This document shows positions 51,719-62,516 of a DNA stretch of 64,000 nt, piece after piece. Source of the stretch: Bacillus sp. SORGH_AS_0510 (GTDB lineage: Bacteria > Bacillota > Bacilli > Bacillales > Cytobacillaceae); contig NZ_JAUTAU010000001.1 in assembly GCF_030818775.1 (NCBI RefSeq), forward strand, positions 1,368,001 to 1,432,000, in the 5' to 3' direction. The first letter of the stretch is position 1. Every line of letters starts with the position of its first letter. The translations under genes were made by a program, and so were the position numbers. A model generated the notes under the pieces. It was given only the letters and a program-made list of their open reading frames with translations, was not told where the DNA came from and did no database searches.

Positions 51719-54700
51719 TTATCTTAATACATTAAAATACCTTGCCTCAGGATGGGCAAACACCATTGCTGATACTGAAGCTTCTGGTTCCATCATACAC
51801 CCATCTGTCAGCTGAATACCGATTTCCTCCGGGTTAATCAATTTAAATAATTTCTTCTGGTCCTCTAAATCAGGGCATGCCGGATAGCCGAACGAGAATC
51901 GTTGTCCCTGATATTTAGCAGCAAACCGGTCCTGCATGGAGAAATCAAGCGGATCCGGGAAGCCCCAACGGTCGCGCATCTGACGGTGGATTAATTCTGC
52001 AAAGCCTTCCGCGGTCTCGAGTGCCAATGACTGGAGTGCGTGGCTTTCAAGGAAACGACCAGCAGCCTTAAATTCATCCGCTTTCTCGCGAATCCCTTTA
52101 CCTGCTGTTACGGTAAAAAAGCCAACATAATCCATTACACCACTATCAACAGATTTAATGAAATCTGCTAGGCAAAGATGTGGAGCGCTATCCTGACGTG
52201 GAAAATCAAAGGTCTCAATGATCGCATCGTGATTTTCTGGATCAAAAATATGAATTTTGTTTCCATCCGATTGTGCCGGGAAAAATTGATAAACAGCATT
52301 TGGTGTGATCCAGTTCTCGCGGCTTGCATTTGCCAACAATTGGTCCACTACCTCTTTTACTTTTACTGCCTTTTCATTCTTTTCAGCCAGCAAATTAGCA
52401 ACCTTGCCTTTCACTCCAAGATGATGCCCAATTAGCATTTGCATATTGATATATGGCTCAATGTGAGAGAGTGAGTAGGTTTTTAGAATGTGCCTTTTTG
52501 TATCCATCGGTGTAAAAACAGGAACTTCAGTCGAAACAGCAGGCTTCACTTTTACAGCGACAGATCCTGTTGAACGGGCAGGTAATTCTCTAGGCACATC
52601 TAATGCAGCCAACTTTTCGACTTTTTCATCAAGCAGCTTTTGATGTTCCTCTGGTGATTGCAACTGATTGGCCAATGATAATCCCGTCATCGCATCCTTC
52701 GCATATAGAACCAGGCCATCGTATTCCTTTGCAATCTTTGTATCGGTAAACTTACGAGAAAGAGCGGCACCGCCAACTAAGATAGGGAGTGAGATGCCAG
52801 CATCCTTCATATCTTGAGCCGTTAGAACCATTTGCTGTGCAGACTTAACAAGTAAACCTGATAATCCAACCATGTCAGGTTTTTCCTTAAGAATAGCTTG
52901 AACTAAATCAGTGGGATTCACTTTAATCCCAAGGTCTATCACATCATAGCCATTATTGCTCAAAATAATATCCACAAGGTTTTTACCAATGTCATGGACA
53001 TCACCTTTAACGGTAGCTAAAATAACTTTTCCTTTAGAGGCAGACACATCGCCTTTTTCCATATGCGGCTCTAAATGCGATACCGCGGCTTTCATCACTT
53101 CTGCACTCTGTAAAACCTCAGCAACAATGAGTTGATTATCATTAAATAGACGGCCGACCTCTTTCATTCCATCCATTAATGGTCCATTAATGATATCGAG
53201 AGGGGCAGGATAGCTTTCAAGCGCTAAATCCAAATCCGGTAGCAAACCTTCCTTAGTTCCTTCCACCACATAATAGGCGAGACGCTCTTCCAACGTCATA
53301 TTTGGTACAGTGCTCTTGGCCTCTTTCTTCTTGCCACGGTAAAACTCCGTGAAGGTAGCTAAGGTTTGATCGGTTGTTTCAAAAAGGAGTGCATCTGCAA
53401 GCTGCACTTCTTCCTTTGAAATAGAAGCAAAGCGCTCAAGCTTTTCGGTATTTACAATCGCATAGTCCAGACCAGCCTGTGTACAGTGATAAAGGAATAC
53501 CGAATTTAGGATTTCTCTACCAACTGGTGGTAAACCGAAGGAAACATTACTGATTCCTAGAATCGTTTGCACTTCTGGTAGCTGTTCTTTAATTAACCTG
53601 ATTCCTTCAACCGTTGCCTTCGCGGATCCAATATACTGCTCATCACCAGTTCCTACTGGAAAAACTAAGGGGTCAAAAATTAAGTCCTGCGGCTTGAGTC
53701 CATATTTGTTTACCAATAAATCATAGGAACGTTTGGCAATCTCCAGCTTCCGTTCAGCGGTTACGCCCATTCCTTCTTCATCGATTGTTCCGACCACAAC
53801 AGCAGCGCCATAACGGTGAATCAAGGGGACAACTGCCTCGAAGCGTTCTTCCCCATCTTCAAGGTTTATTGAATTGATAATGGCTTTTCCTTGTGAATAT
53901 TTAAGTGCTTTTTCGATGACTTTCTCATCGGTTGAATCGATTACAAGAGGTACCTTAACCTTTTTAACGACCTCTTTAATAAAATTCTCCATGTCCACGA
54001 TCTCATCGCGGTCAGGGTCTGCTAGGCAGATATCAATAACATGAGCTCCACCCTTAACTTGAGCACGAGCAACTTCTGATGCTTCTTCAAATTTCCCTTC
54101 CGTGATTAACCGTTTGAATTTCCGAGAGCCAATAACATTCGTACGTTCCCCAACCATGATTGGACGTAGTGTCGGGTCATCATAAACAAATGGTTCAATA
54201 CCTGATACCATATGAACGGATGATGGCTCAAAAATACGAGGCTCGTATTTTTTCATCGCTTCTGAAATGGCAAGAATATGTTCTGGAGTCGTTCCGCAGC
54301 AGCCGCCCACAATATTCAGCCAGCCATGCGCAGCAAAATCAGACAGCTTTTTCGCAAGGATCTCTGGTGTTTCATGATAATGGCCTTCTTCATCAGGCAA
54401 ACCTGCATTGGGATAACAGCTGACGGCTGTTGTCGCCAAATTGGAAAGTGAACGAATATGGTCCTGCATAAATTCTGGACCCGTAGCACAGTTCAATCCT
54501 ACTGCAGCAGGTTTCATATGCTCTACAGAAATATAAAACGCTTCGATCGATTGTCCGGCAAGCGTGGTACCCATTGGTTCAATCGTACCTGAAAGCACAA
54601 TTGGAAGAGTCGTTCCTGTTTTTGAAAAAGCACTTTGAATACCTGCAAAGCCAGCTTTTACATTTAACATATCCTGACTTGTTTCAAGTAGCAGCAAGTC

Positions 54701-55168
54701 AACGCCGCCATCGATTAAGCCGATAGCTTGCTCCTCATAGCTTGCCGCGAGTTCATCAAAGGTTGTTCCTCCGGTTACACTAAGAGTTTTCGTCGTCGGA
54801 CCCATCGAACCAGCAACGAAACGAGGCCATTCCTCAGAATAAACCTTCTGCACTTCGCCAATCGCAATCATAGCGGCAATTTTATTGATTTCATAGGCCT
54901 TGTAACCAAGACCATATTCATCTAGCACCAGGCTGGTTGCTCCGAATGTATTCGTTTCAATGATGTCTGCGCCAGCCTCCAGGTATTCCCGGTGGATATT
55001 CGCAATCACAGAGGGAGCGGTTAGATTTAGATGTTCATTACAGCCCTCGTACTCTTCTCCGCCAAAGTCTTCTGCGGAAAGATCGGCTCGTTGCAGCATG
55101 GTTCCCATTGCGCCGTCCATTACGAGGATTCGTTTCTTCAACTGATCAGTAAATGATGTTTTCAGCAA
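51719..55168 (-). CDS. metH: Cobalamin-dependent methionine synthase
   Basis: A 1149-aa modular enzyme that moves a methyl group from methyl-tetrahydrofolate to homocysteine through methylcobalamin. The homocysteine module (about 1-320) has [16 protein letters not shown] and the zinc pair in [10 protein letters not shown]. The pterin module spans about 340-610. The B12 part (about 640-870) has DVHDIGKN near residue 722, whose His ligates cobalt. The C-terminal activation domain binds S-adenosylmethionine for repair. It starts at TTG 55168, overlapping the upstream gene by 23 bp. It is the last gene of the S-box operon, giving a B12-dependent route. Confidence 0.95.
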   Translation of the reverse strand: MLKTSFTDQLKKRILVMDGAMGTMLQRADLSAEDFGGEEYEGCNEHLNLTAPSVIANIHREYLEAGADIIETNTFGATSLVLDEYGLGYKAYEINKIAAMIAIGEVQKVYSEEWPRFVAGSMGPTTKTLSVTGGTTFDELAASYEEQAIGLIDGGVDLLLLETSQDMLNVKAGFAGIQSAFSKTGTTLPIVLSGTIEPMGTTLAGQSIEAFYISVEHMKPAAVGLNCATGPEFMQDHIRSLSNLATTAVSCYPNAGLPDEEGHYHETPEILAKKLSDFAAHGWLNIVGGCCGTTPEHILAISEAMKKYEPRIFEPSSVHMVSGIEPFVYDDPTLRPIMVGERTNVIGSRKFKRLITEGKFEEASEVARAQVKGGAHVIDICLADPDRDEIVDMENFIKEVVKKVKVPLVIDSTDEKVIEKALKYSQGKAIINSINLEDGEERFEAVVPLIHRYGAAVVVGTIDEEGMGVTAERKLEIAKRSYDLLVNKYGLKPQDLIFDPLVFPVGTGDEQYIGSAKATVEGIRLIKEQLPEVQTILGISNVSFGLPPVGREILNSVFLYHCTQAGLDYAIVNTEKLERFASISKEEVQLADALLFETTDQTLATFTEFYRGKKKEAKSTVPNMTLEERLAYYVVEGTKEGLLPDLDLALESYPAPLDIINGPLMDGMKEVGRLFNDNQLIVAEVLQSAEVMKAAVSHLEPHMEKGDVSASKGKVILATVKGDVHDIGKNLVDIILSNNGYDVIDLGIKVNPTDLVQAILKEKPDMVGLSGLLVKSAQQMVLTAQDMKDAGISLPILVGGAALSRKFTDTKIAKEYDGLVLYAKDAMTGLSLANQLQSPEEHQKLLDEKVEKLAALDVPRELPARSTGSVAVKVKPAVSTEVPVFTPMDTKRHILKTYSLSHIEPYINMQMLIGHHLGVKGKVANLLAEKNEKAVKVKEVVDQLLANASRENWITPNAVYQFFPAQSDGNKIHIFDPENHDAIIETFDFPRQDSAPHLCLADFIKSVDSGVMDYVGFFTVTAGKGIREKADEFKAAGRFLESHALQSLALETAEGFAELIHRQMRDRWGFPDPLDFSMQDRFAAKYQGQRFSFGYPACPDLEDQKKLFKLINPEEIGIQLTDGCMMEPEASVSAMVFAHPEARYFNVLR

Positions 55169-57011
55169 TGTTGTTCCCCCTCATTTCACCTGCACGCTGA
55201 CGGGCATAATGGGCCAGCTCTGCAGTTAATTCGTATCGTAAAAATGGTGTAATTAAATAAATTCCATTAAATAAATCTAAAGCTGTGTCAATAAGTGATT
55301 TTGTTATGGCAATCCCTTCACGTGCCGCTTGCAACGGTTGATCGTTCAACCGTGCCATGCGTTCACGTATCGAATCGGCAATTTTAATTCCCGGCACTTC
55401 ATTATGAAGGAATTCGGCATTTTTACTACTTGTTAGCGGCATGAGCCCAATATAAATAGGTGCTTCAAGATGTTTCGTATTTTCATAGATTTCTATCAGC
55501 TTCTCTTCTGAAAAAACAGGTTGAGAGATGAAATAATCGGCACCGAATTGGATTTTCTTCTCTAACCGCTTCACAGCTTTCTCCAGCGAGCGAACATTAG
55601 GATTAAAGGCAGCAGCTACACTAAATGCCGTTTTTTGCCCTAAGTCCTTCCCTGAAAAAGACAATCCTTCGTTTAATTGCTTAATCATTTGGATTAATTC
55701 GAAGGATGACACATCATATACGGATGACGCTCCCGGGAAATCACCTACTCTTGCAGGGTCTCCAGTAATCGCAAGCACATCATGTAGTCCAAGTGTATGC
55801 AGACCCATTAAGTGTGATTGCAAGCCGATAATATTTCGGTCACGACAGGCAATATGAATGAGCGGACGCATTCCTAGTTTTTCTTTCACTAAATATCCCA
55901 GCGATTCATTGGATATCCGAACCGTTGCAAGTGAATTATCCGCTAGAGTTATGGAATCAATCCCAGCTTCTTTTAACACTTTTGCTCCTTCGAAAAACTT
56001 CGTTGTATCCAGCTTTCTAGGAGGATCTAATTCTACGATTACCGACGGCCTTTCCTTGACGATTTCCTGCAGGGGAGCAAGCTCTCGTTTTACCACAGGA
56101 GGATCCAAGATGATCTGCTTTGGTTTTAATTTTACTATTTTTTCAGTAACTGGAATACTGTTCTTTAATTCTACCGCAAAGCCTCGAATATGGTCTGGCG
56201 TGGTTCCACAGCAGCCACCCAGCAACCGTACCCCCTGGTCCCTGAAGGCTTTTGCTGAGCTTCGGAAATAGTCTGCATCTCCCTCATAGTGAAATTTACC
56301 GTCCGTGTAAGCAGGGAGGCTGGCGTTTGGATAGGCAGAGAGAAAAGCATGGTCAGGTATTTCAATCTGTTCCAATGCTAAGAGCATGTGATGTGGTCCA
56401 AGCCGGCAATTAAGGCCAACTACATCAGCACCGAGTCCTTCAAGTCGTTTTAATGCGTCATTGACAGGCGTTCGATTCTGCAAAAATCCTGGCTCCTGAT
56501 GAGAGACTTGAGCGATAATCGGCAGGTTGGTTTCCTTTCTCGCAATGGTTAAAACTGTTTCGAGTTCCTCTAGATCGTAAAAGGTTTCAAGTATCAAACC
56601 GTCTACTCCCTCAAGAAGAAGGCAATATAATTGTTCACGGAAGCTCCGCTTTAATTCTTCAATGGTAATAGAATCCGGCTTAATTCCTCGGTTCCCGCCA
56701 ATAGTTCCGAGTACGTACGAATGACTTTGGACGGCTGCTTTTTTTGCAATCGCGACTGCCGCACTATTAATCTCCTTCACAGAATCCTCCAAACCATATC
56801 GCTGCAGCTTTAAATAATTGGCCGCATACGTGTTGGTCTGAATAACATCAGCACCCGCGTCGATATAAGCTTGATGAATCGTTTGGATATGCTCTGCCTG
56901 AGAAAGATTTAGCTCTTCTAAACAGCTATCCTTTCCATATGAATGCAATAAAGTACCCATGGCTCCATCGGCTATTAGGATTTGATTTTTTAATTTCTCT
57001 AAAAAACTCAT
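55146..57011 (-). CDS. yitJ: Bifunctional homocysteine S-methyltransferase / methylenetetrahydrofolate reductase
   Basis: A 621-aa fusion like B. subtilis YitJ. Residues 1-290 are a homocysteine methyltransferase module ([23 protein letters not shown], zinc Cys pair in [10 protein letters not shown]). Residues about 320-600 are a MetF-type flavoprotein that makes methyl-tetrahydrofolate ([37 protein letters not shown]). It supplies the methyl donor for MetH encoded next. The ATG is two bases after the metC stop, so translation is coupled. Confidence 0.95.
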   Translation of the reverse strand: MSFLEKLKNQILIADGAMGTLLHSYGKDSCLEELNLSQAEHIQTIHQAYIDAGADVIQTNTYAANYLKLQRYGLEDSVKEINSAAVAIAKKAAVQSHSYVLGTIGGNRGIKPDSITIEELKRSFREQLYCLLLEGVDGLILETFYDLEELETVLTIARKETNLPIIAQVSHQEPGFLQNRTPVNDALKRLEGLGADVVGLNCRLGPHHMLLALEQIEIPDHAFLSAYPNASLPAYTDGKFHYEGDADYFRSSAKAFRDQGVRLLGGCCGTTPDHIRGFAVELKNSIPVTEKIVKLKPKQIILDPPVVKRELAPLQEIVKERPSVIVELDPPRKLDTTKFFEGAKVLKEAGIDSITLADNSLATVRISNESLGYLVKEKLGMRPLIHIACRDRNIIGLQSHLMGLHTLGLHDVLAITGDPARVGDFPGASSVYDVSSFELIQMIKQLNEGLSFSGKDLGQKTAFSVAAAFNPNVRSLEKAVKRLEKKIQFGADYFISQPVFSEEKLIEIYENTKHLEAPIYIGLMPLTSSKNAEFLHNEVPGIKIADSIRERMARLNDQPLQAAREGIAITKSLIDTALDLFNGIYLITPFLRYELTAELAHYARQRAGEMRGNNIAENIIY

Positions 57012-57013
57012 TG

Positions 57014-58201
57014 CTATTCTCCCCGCTCGAATACTAGATGACTACTTCTTACTTTCTCAAACGCCTGTGAAAAATCTTTAATTAAATCATCTGGATTTTC
57101 CAAACCTACCGAAAGACGAACTAGGCTATTGGTAATCCCGCGTTTTTCTCTTTCTTCTTGTGGCATAGCGGCATGAGACATTTTTGCCGGGTAAGAAAGA
57201 ATGGATTCGACTGCACCAAGGCTGACAGCGAAAACAGGGATTTCCACATTGGCGAGGAAGGTTCGAAGTGCATCTTCACTCTCTAATTCAAAAGATAGGA
57301 CGGCTCCAGGCCCCACTGCTTGTTTTTTCTGAATGTGGTATTGTGGATGACTTTCAAGCCCTGGATAATGGACCTTTTTGACAAGCGGATATTGATTTAA
57401 AAACTCTGCAAGTTTAATAGCTGATTTCTGTGATTGCTCCAAACGAACATGAAGTGTTTTTATCCCTCTTAGTACGAGCCAGGCATCTTGGACACCCAAT
57501 ATGGCACCAAATCCATTCTGTAAGAAGCCTAATCTTTTCGCCAAGTCTTCATCCTTAACTACAGCGAGTCCGGCAACGACATCACTATGTCCTGATAAAA
57601 ACTTCGTTGCGCTATGGAGGACAACATCAGCCCCTAATTCCAATGGCTTTTGGTGAGAAGGGGTAAGAAAAGTGTTGTCGACAAAAGTTAAGGCACCCAA
57701 TTCCTTTGCAAGACTGCTAATGTCCTTAATATCGGTTACTTTCATCAACGGATTGGAAGGTGTTTCAATGTAAAATGCTTTAGTATTCGGTCTCACCGCT
57801 TGCTTTACTTCCTCTAAATTGGTCATATCCACAAATGTATGTTCAATGCCGAAGCGGGTAAGTACCTGTGTAACCATCCGGAAAGTACCACCATATACAT
57901 CCTCAGTAATGACGACATGGTCACCAGCAGAAAGCAGGAGGAAGGCTGTTGAAATGGCTGCCATACCAGATGAAAAAGCAAATCCTTTTACACCGCCTTC
58001 CAGTTCAGCAATCACATCTTCCAAGGCTTCCCTTGTTGGATTTAAGCTTCGACCATAATCGTATTTACCGAATTGATCGAAATCAAATTGGTGGAAGGTG
58101 GAAGCATGCTGAATGGGGACACTTACTGCGCCTGTAGTCGGATCCACTTTATGCTGATTATGAAGAAGCCTCGTTTCAAAGGTATAGTCTTCGTGAGCCA
58201 T
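57014..58201 (-). CDS. metC: Cystathionine beta-lyase
   Basis: A 395-aa PLP enzyme of the Cys/Met-metabolism family that cleaves cystathionine to homocysteine, pyruvate and ammonia. The PLP lysine lies in [16 protein letters not shown] near residue 197; [21 protein letters not shown] and [12 protein letters not shown] are also conserved. Its assignment as MetC rather than a gamma-synthase rests on gene order (metI-metC as in B. subtilis) and similarity. Its ATG shares one base with the metI stop (TAATG). Confidence 0.9.
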   Translation of the reverse strand: MAHEDYTFETRLLHNQHKVDPTTGAVSVPIQHASTFHQFDFDQFGKYDYGRSLNPTREALEDVIAELEGGVKGFAFSSGMAAISTAFLLLSAGDHVVITEDVYGGTFRMVTQVLTRFGIEHTFVDMTNLEEVKQAVRPNTKAFYIETPSNPLMKVTDIKDISSLAKELGALTFVDNTFLTPSHQKPLELGADVVLHSATKFLSGHSDVVAGLAVVKDEDLAKRLGFLQNGFGAILGVQDAWLVLRGIKTLHVRLEQSQKSAIKLAEFLNQYPLVKKVHYPGLESHPQYHIQKKQAVGPGAVLSFELESEDALRTFLANVEIPVFAVSLGAVESILSYPAKMSHAAMPQEEREKRGITNSLVRLSVGLENPDDLIKDFSQAFEKVRSSHLVFERGE

Positions 58202-59313
58202 TATGCAGTCACCCCTTGTTTCACATTGGCAAAAGCCCTGGTTAAGTCTTCAATTAAATCTTCTGCATCTTCAATCCCTACGGAAAAACGCAATAATCGA
58301 TTGCAAACACCAGCTTGGATTCGAACCTCTTCAGGGATGTCGGCATGTGTTTGTGTGGCAGGATACGTTATAAAGCTTTCTGTTCCACCGAGACTTTCTG
58401 CAAAAGTAATGAGCGATAATCCTTGCAGGAATGGATTCACCCAAGCTTCATCTTTCACACGGAAAGAAACCATTCCACCGCGTCCAGGATAAAGAACATC
58501 TGTCACATCTTCATGGTTAGAAAGAAACTCGACCACGGTTTTTGCATTTTTTTCGTGCCGTTCCATTCGAAGAGACAAGGTTTTCATTCCGCGCATTAAC
58601 AGCCAAGAGTCGAACGGGCTGAGTACGCCTCCTGCTCCGTTATGATGAAATGCCAGTGCTTCACATAGTTCCTTCCCTTTAGCGACAATTAACCCTGCAA
58701 GTACATCATTATGACCACCTAAATATTTGGTTGCACTATGAATGACGATATCAGCACCAAGCTGAATCGGCTGCTGTAATAGGGGAGTATAGAAGGTATT
58801 ATCAACAATCAATAGAATTCCGTGCTTCTTGGCAATTCTTGAAACCTCGGCAATGTCCGATTGCTGCATTAGTGGATTAGTAGGTGTCTCCAAAAAAATA
58901 GCTTTCGTTTGAGGCGTAATCTTACCCTCGATTTCTTCCGGACAACAGGTATTAACATATTGAGTTTGTAATCCCCACTTTTTAAAGCCTTGCTCTAATA
59001 AGCGGTAAGTTCCCCCGTATAAATCTTCGCTTACCAACCATTCATCGCCTGATTGAAACAGAGAAAGAATCGTGAATATAGCAGCCATTCCTGAACTGCA
59101 GGCAAATCCTTGATCCCCAGCTTCTAAATCAGCAATCGTTTTTTCTAGGAGCTGACGTGTTGGATTACCGGTCCGACTGTAATCAAACCCTGTTGATTGC
59201 CCAATGCCTTCGTGTCGATAAGCAGTGGAAAAATATACAGGCGGGTTTACAGTACCTGTTGCAGTCTCACTACGGTTTCCAATTTGGGCTAATTTTGTAT
59301 CAATTTTGTACAT
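58201..59313 (-). CDS. metI: Cystathionine gamma-synthase / O-acetylhomoserine thiolyase
   Basis: A 370-aa PLP enzyme paralogous to MetC that joins cysteine (or sulfide) with an acylhomoserine. The PLP lysine lies in HSATKYLGGHNDVLAG near residue 196; FDYSRTGNPTR, CSSGMAAIF and ETPTNPLMQQSD are conserved. ATG 59313 has AAAGGAG eight bases upstream; the GTG at 59322 overlaps that site. It is the first gene of the methionine operon, directly behind the SAM riboswitch. The length agrees with B. subtilis MetI (373 aa). Confidence 0.9.
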   Translation of the reverse strand: MYKIDTKLAQIGNRSETATGTVNPPVYFSTAYRHEGIGQSTGFDYSRTGNPTRQLLEKTIADLEAGDQGFACSSGMAAIFTILSLFQSGDEWLVSEDLYGGTYRLLEQGFKKWGLQTQYVNTCCPEEIEGKITPQTKAIFLETPTNPLMQQSDIAEVSRIAKKHGILLIVDNTFYTPLLQQPIQLGADIVIHSATKYLGGHNDVLAGLIVAKGKELCEALAFHHNGAGGVLSPFDSWLLMRGMKTLSLRMERHEKNAKTVVEFLSNHEDVTDVLYPGRGGMVSFRVKDEAWVNPFLQGLSLITFAESLGGTESFITYPATQTHADIPEEVRIQAGVCNRLLRFSVGIEDAEDLIEDLTRAFANVKQGVTA

Positions 59314-59402
59314 AACGTTCACTCCTTTTATTAATGGTTGAGGGGGAATGGTTTTCGCTTTGGTGATTTAGTGCTATAAGGTACTAAAGCTTATAGGTAA
59401 AC

Positions 59403-59583
59403 AAAAAAGCCTTCTTATAAGAAGAAGACTTTGGTATGTACGACACACTTGTCATTCTTCTTATCTTGCAAATTAGTAATTTGCAGGACTTAGCACCTTT
59501 TCAATGAACATGGGTCCATTGAAGGTTGCTGAGGCGTCGCAGGGCCATTCCCTCAACCTCTCTTGATAAGAAATCAATTATTT
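59403..59583 (-). ncRNA. SAM-I (S-box) riboswitch with terminator
   Basis: Read on the minus strand from about 59583: CTTATCAAGAGAGGTTGAGG, GCGACGCCTCAGCAACC, AAAGGTGCTAAGTCCTGC and AGATAAGA, the conserved S-box blocks in order. A terminator, CTTCTTATAAGAAG followed by a T-run (59403-59428), comes next. When S-adenosylmethionine is plentiful the aptamer favours termination and shuts off metI-metC-yitJ-metH. Confidence 0.95.
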
Positions 59584-59596
59584 AGATTATTTATAA

Positions 59597-59625
59597 AATT
59601 TACTACAGTTTAGCGGGGGTGTCAA
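59597..59625 (-). promoter_or_regulatory. SigmaA promoter of the methionine operon
   Basis: On the minus strand TTGACA (59625-59620), a 17-bp spacer and TAAATT (59602-59597), directly before the S-box. Confidence 0.75.
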
Positions 59626-59682
59626 ACTTTTTTTTGGTAAGTTTAAGAATGGTTTTACCAGTAAAAATTAAAAATTATTGAA

Positions 59683-59711
59683 TTGACATGTTCTGTATAA
59701 AGAACTATTAT
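59683..59711 (+). promoter_or_regulatory. SigmaA promoter of the exopolysaccharide operon
   Basis: TTGACA at 59683-59688, a 17-bp spacer and TATTAT at 59706-59711. The spacer is filled by a GTTCT/AGAAC palindrome. Confidence 0.72.
59690..59705. promoter_or_regulatory. SinR-like operator 1, between -35 and -10
   Basis: GTTCTGTATAAAGAAC is an inverted pair of the SinR half-site GTTCTYT (the right half reads GTTCTTT on the minus strand). It fills the promoter spacer, so binding would block RNA polymerase. Confidence 0.6.
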
Positions 59712-59792
59712 AATTGATATAGACTCATTTTGAGAACGTTTCGAATAGATAAGTTATTTCAATAAAATTTCAGAAAAAATTTTACAACATTT

Positions 59793-59808
59793 GTTCTATA
59801 TTAAGAAC
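59793..59808. promoter_or_regulatory. SinR-like operator 2
   Basis: GTTCTATATTAAGAAC has the same GTTCT-N6-AGAAC form as operator 1, 103 bp downstream of it (start to start). Half-sites GAGAAC near 59733 and GTTCTCC at 59821 lie between and after. Confidence 0.5.
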
Positions 59809-59814
59809 AAATTT

Positions 59815-59940
59815 AAAGGTGTTCTCCTTTATGGTGATGTCTCCTATCCAATATCAATGGAGGCACTCGGTCATGCTGTGGGCCTAAAGCCTTAGACGCA
59901 AGTCGTCGGTAGTGTGATGTGAGGGCAGGTTAGATGCCTG
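59815..59940 (+). ncRNA. Structured leader RNA before epsC (EAR-like candidate)
   Basis: Several helices can be drawn: CTCC (59841)/GGAG (59859), GGCCTAAAGCC (59881-59891), GACGCAAGTC with a GNRA-type GCAA loop (59895-59904) and GGCAGGTTAGATGCC (59924-59938). A strong terminator follows. In B. subtilis the EAR RNA, a processive antitermination element, lies just before epsC inside the eps operon, so this is the best guess for it. I could not confirm the family consensus; an unknown riboswitch is an alternative. Confidence 0.5.
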
Positions 59941-59944
59941 AAAA

Positions 59945-59994
59945 AAAGACTTAAGTATATACCCTTTTAAAGAGTATATACTTAAATCTTTTTT
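59945..59994 (+). terminator. Strong intrinsic terminator in the eps leader
   Basis: TTAAGTATATAC and GTATATACTTAA form a stem followed by TTTTTT, placed between the structured leader and epsC. It must be read through for the operon to be expressed. Confidence 0.9.
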
Positions 59995-60015
59995 CAAATA
60001 AAGGGGAGGAAACGA

Positions 60016-61845
60016 ATGACCTATAAACAAAGATTACCACTATTTGTAAGTGTAGATTCTTGTATTGTTCTTACCGCAATTTTCTTTAGTTACTTTCTAG
60101 TAAACGCTACCCTCGAAGTGATAACCCTCCCAGCTGTGTTTAGCTCTATTGTTATTTTATTTTGTCATCATTATCTTTCATTTAAATTCAAGTTATATAA
60201 AAAAGCCTGGGTGTATGCGAGTGTGGGAGAATTAATCAGTATAGTGAAGGTGGAAACTATCACGATTATGATTGCTGCACTAGTACAACAACTAATATTT
60301 CATGAAACATTTACTAGGTTGCTAATTGTTACATGGCTGCTTAACTTGACATTTATAGGAGGTATCCGTTTTTGTTGGAGAGCCCTTCAAGATACTTTCA
60401 TGCAAAAACATGATAATCAAAAGAGAACACTCATTGTAGGGGCAGGATCTGCAGGAATGATGGTAGCAAGACAACTGAAAAAGAATAATGAATGCAACTT
60501 ATTACCGGTAGGCTTTATTGATGATGACGAAAAAAAGTATAAGCTGGATATTTTGGGAATACCAGTCCTTGGTGGGGTGGAAAAAATTGAAGAAATAGTA
60601 AAACGACAAAAGATCGAAAATATTGTTATTGCTATCCCATCATTAAATAAACAGCAGTTAAATAAGATATTTTTAGAATGTGCTAAGACAAGTGCTAAGA
60701 CACAAATCCTCCCTCTTCTAGAGGACTTAATGACAGGGAAGGTGTCGGTTCAACAATTTCGTGACGTTTTAGTGGAAGATTTATTAGGTAGAGATCCAGT
60801 GGAGTTAGATATTAATAGTATTGCAGAGAATATTACAGATAAAGTTGTCCTGGTTACAGGAGCTGGTGGATCAATAGGTTCTGAAATTTGCCGGCAATTA
60901 TCTAGCTTCACCCCGGAAAAGTTGATATTAGTAGGGCATGGTGAAAATAGTATTTATACAATTGAAATGGAGTTAAAAGAAACTTATAAAAATTCAACAA
61001 TAGATTTTATTCCCGTTATTGCGGAGCTACAGGATGAAAAGAAAATGATGGCAGTCATGGAGGAATATCAACCGGAAGTTGTTTATCACGCTGCCGCACA
61101 CAAACATGTCCCACTTATGGAAAATAACCCTGAAGAAGCAGTGAAAAATAACATCATTGGCACAATGAATGTAGCTAAAGCAGCAAGCTGGCATGGAATT
61201 AAAACATTTGTCATGATTTCTACTGATAAAGCCGTTAACCCAACTAGTGTGATGGGAGCAACCAAAAGGCTTGCTGAAATGATTATCCAGCACTTGAACA
61301 GAGAAAGCACTACAAAATTTGTTGCTGTTCGTTTTGGAAATGTTCTTGGGAGCAGAGGGAGCGTAATTCCACTCTTTAAAAGCCAAATTGAAAAAGGGGG
61401 ACCTGTTACGATTACACACCCTGATATGGTTCGGTACTTTATGACAATTCCAGAAGCTTCAAGGCTTGTACTACAGGCAGGGGCTCTAGCAAAAGGAGGT
61501 GAAATCTTCGTCTTAGACATGGGAGAGCCTGTAAAAATTGTTGATTTGGCCAAAAACTTAATTAAGCTTTCCGGTAATTTAATTGATGATATAGGTATTG
61601 AGTACACAGGGATGAGGCCGGGTGAAAAATTATTTGAAGAGCTATTGAAAGATGAAGAAGTCAATGAAGATCAAATCTATCCGAAGATATATATTGGTAA
61701 AACATCTGACCTATATATAAGTGAAATCGAGGAGCTTATTTCAACCTATGCCCATCTAAATAAGTACGAACTAAAGAAGAAACTCATAGAGCTTTCAAAT
61801 CATAAGGTTATGCATCCAAGTACATTGAAGAAAATATCGATTTAA
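60016..61845 (+). CDS. epsC: EpsC-like UDP-GlcNAc 4,6-dehydratase / nucleotide-sugar epimerase
   Basis: A 609-aa membrane-bound enzyme of the FlaA1/CapD/PglF group that makes a 4-keto-6-deoxy sugar from UDP-GlcNAc for exopolysaccharide. Residues 10-125 hold four membrane helices, about 135-260 a first Rossmann domain (IVGAGSAGMMVARQL) and about 280-600 the catalytic SDR domain, with GAGGSIGSEICRQL and STDKAVNPTSVMGATKR. The usual Tyr of the SDR triad is Met here, as is normal for large dehydratases. AAGGGGAGGAAA precedes the ATG. It opens the eps operon behind a terminator. Confidence 0.93.
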   Translation: MTYKQRLPLFVSVDSCIVLTAIFFSYFLVNATLEVITLPAVFSSIVILFCHHYLSFKFKLYKKAWVYASVGELISIVKVETITIMIAALVQQLIFHETFTRLLIVTWLLNLTFIGGIRFCWRALQDTFMQKHDNQKRTLIVGAGSAGMMVARQLKKNNECNLLPVGFIDDDEKKYKLDILGIPVLGGVEKIEEIVKRQKIENIVIAIPSLNKQQLNKIFLECAKTSAKTQILPLLEDLMTGKVSVQQFRDVLVEDLLGRDPVELDINSIAENITDKVVLVTGAGGSIGSEICRQLSSFTPEKLILVGHGENSIYTIEMELKETYKNSTIDFIPVIAELQDEKKMMAVMEEYQPEVVYHAAAHKHVPLMENNPEEAVKNNIIGTMNVAKAASWHGIKTFVMISTDKAVNPTSVMGATKRLAEMIIQHLNRESTTKFVAVRFGNVLGSRGSVIPLFKSQIEKGGPVTITHPDMVRYFMTIPEASRLVLQAGALAKGGEIFVLDMGEPVKIVDLAKNLIKLSGNLIDDIGIEYTGMRPGEKLFEELLKDEEVNEDQIYPKIYIGKTSDLYISEIEELISTYAHLNKYELKKKLIELSNHKVMHPSTLKKISI

Positions 61846-61880
61846 AAAATGTTATGAATTAATTATGGGGAAGTGAGTAT

Positions 61881-62495
61881 GTGAAGAGAATGTTAGATCT
61901 ACTTATTTCTTTGTTATTGTTAGTTTTGTTTTCTCCCATTTTTTTAATGGTGGCTATTTTAGTCAAATATAGACTTGGTTCTCCAATTCTTTTCAGACAA
62001 CAACGCCCTGGATTGAATGGGAGACCTTTTTTTTTATATAAGTTTAGAACGATGAATGATAGGAAGGACAAAAAGGGCGTGTTACTTCCTGATGAGCAGA
62101 GATTAACTTCAGTTGGACTATTTTTAAGAAAGTTCAGCCTAGATGAGCTGCCACAGTTATTGAATGTGTTAAAAGGAGATCTCAGCTTAGTAGGTCCCAG
62201 GCCATTATTAATGGAATATCTCCCTCTTTACACTGAAGAGCAAGCGAAAAGGCACTTGGTTAGGCCTGGTATAACAGGTTGGGCGCAAGTTCATGGGCGT
62301 AATGCAATCACCTGGGAAGAAAAATTTAAGCTGGATGTTTGGTATGTAAAACATCATACCGTATTACTAGATATCAAGATTTTACTATTAACCATAAAAA
62401 AAGTAATCCGCCCTGAAGGTATATCTGAGGCTAATCATGTTACTGTTTCTCGATTTACAGGAACAAGCATAAAGGATAAAGAGGGGCATGGCTGA
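61881..62495 (+). CDS. epsL: Undecaprenyl-phosphate sugar phosphotransferase (EpsL-like)
   Basis: A 204-aa bacterial sugar transferase that attaches the first sugar-phosphate to undecaprenyl phosphate. Residues 5-30 form the membrane-anchoring helix, then FRQQRPGLNGRPFFLYKFRT, SLVGPRPLLMEYLPLY and HLVRPGITGWAQVHGRN are the catalytic motifs of the family. GTG 61881 follows GGGGAAG. The sugar is probably that made by the EpsC- and EpsN-like enzymes beside it (bacillosamine-type pathway). Confidence 0.9.
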   Translation: MKRMLDLLISLLLLVLFSPIFLMVAILVKYRLGSPILFRQQRPGLNGRPFFLYKFRTMNDRKDKKGVLLPDEQRLTSVGLFLRKFSLDELPQLLNVLKGDLSLVGPRPLLMEYLPLYTEEQAKRHLVRPGITGWAQVHGRNAITWEEKFKLDVWYVKHHTVLLDIKILLLTIKKVIRPEGISEANHVTVSRFTGTSIKDKEGHG

Positions 62496-62516
62496 AAAAT
62501 ATAGGGGGTGTATGAA

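Noticed and set aside
59815..59940. c-di-GMP (GEMM-I) or c-di-AMP (ydaO) riboswitch in the eps leader
   Set aside because: The order of conserved blocks, such as GGGCAAACC and GGGACGCAAAGCC for GEMM-I, is not present; only isolated fragments look similar.
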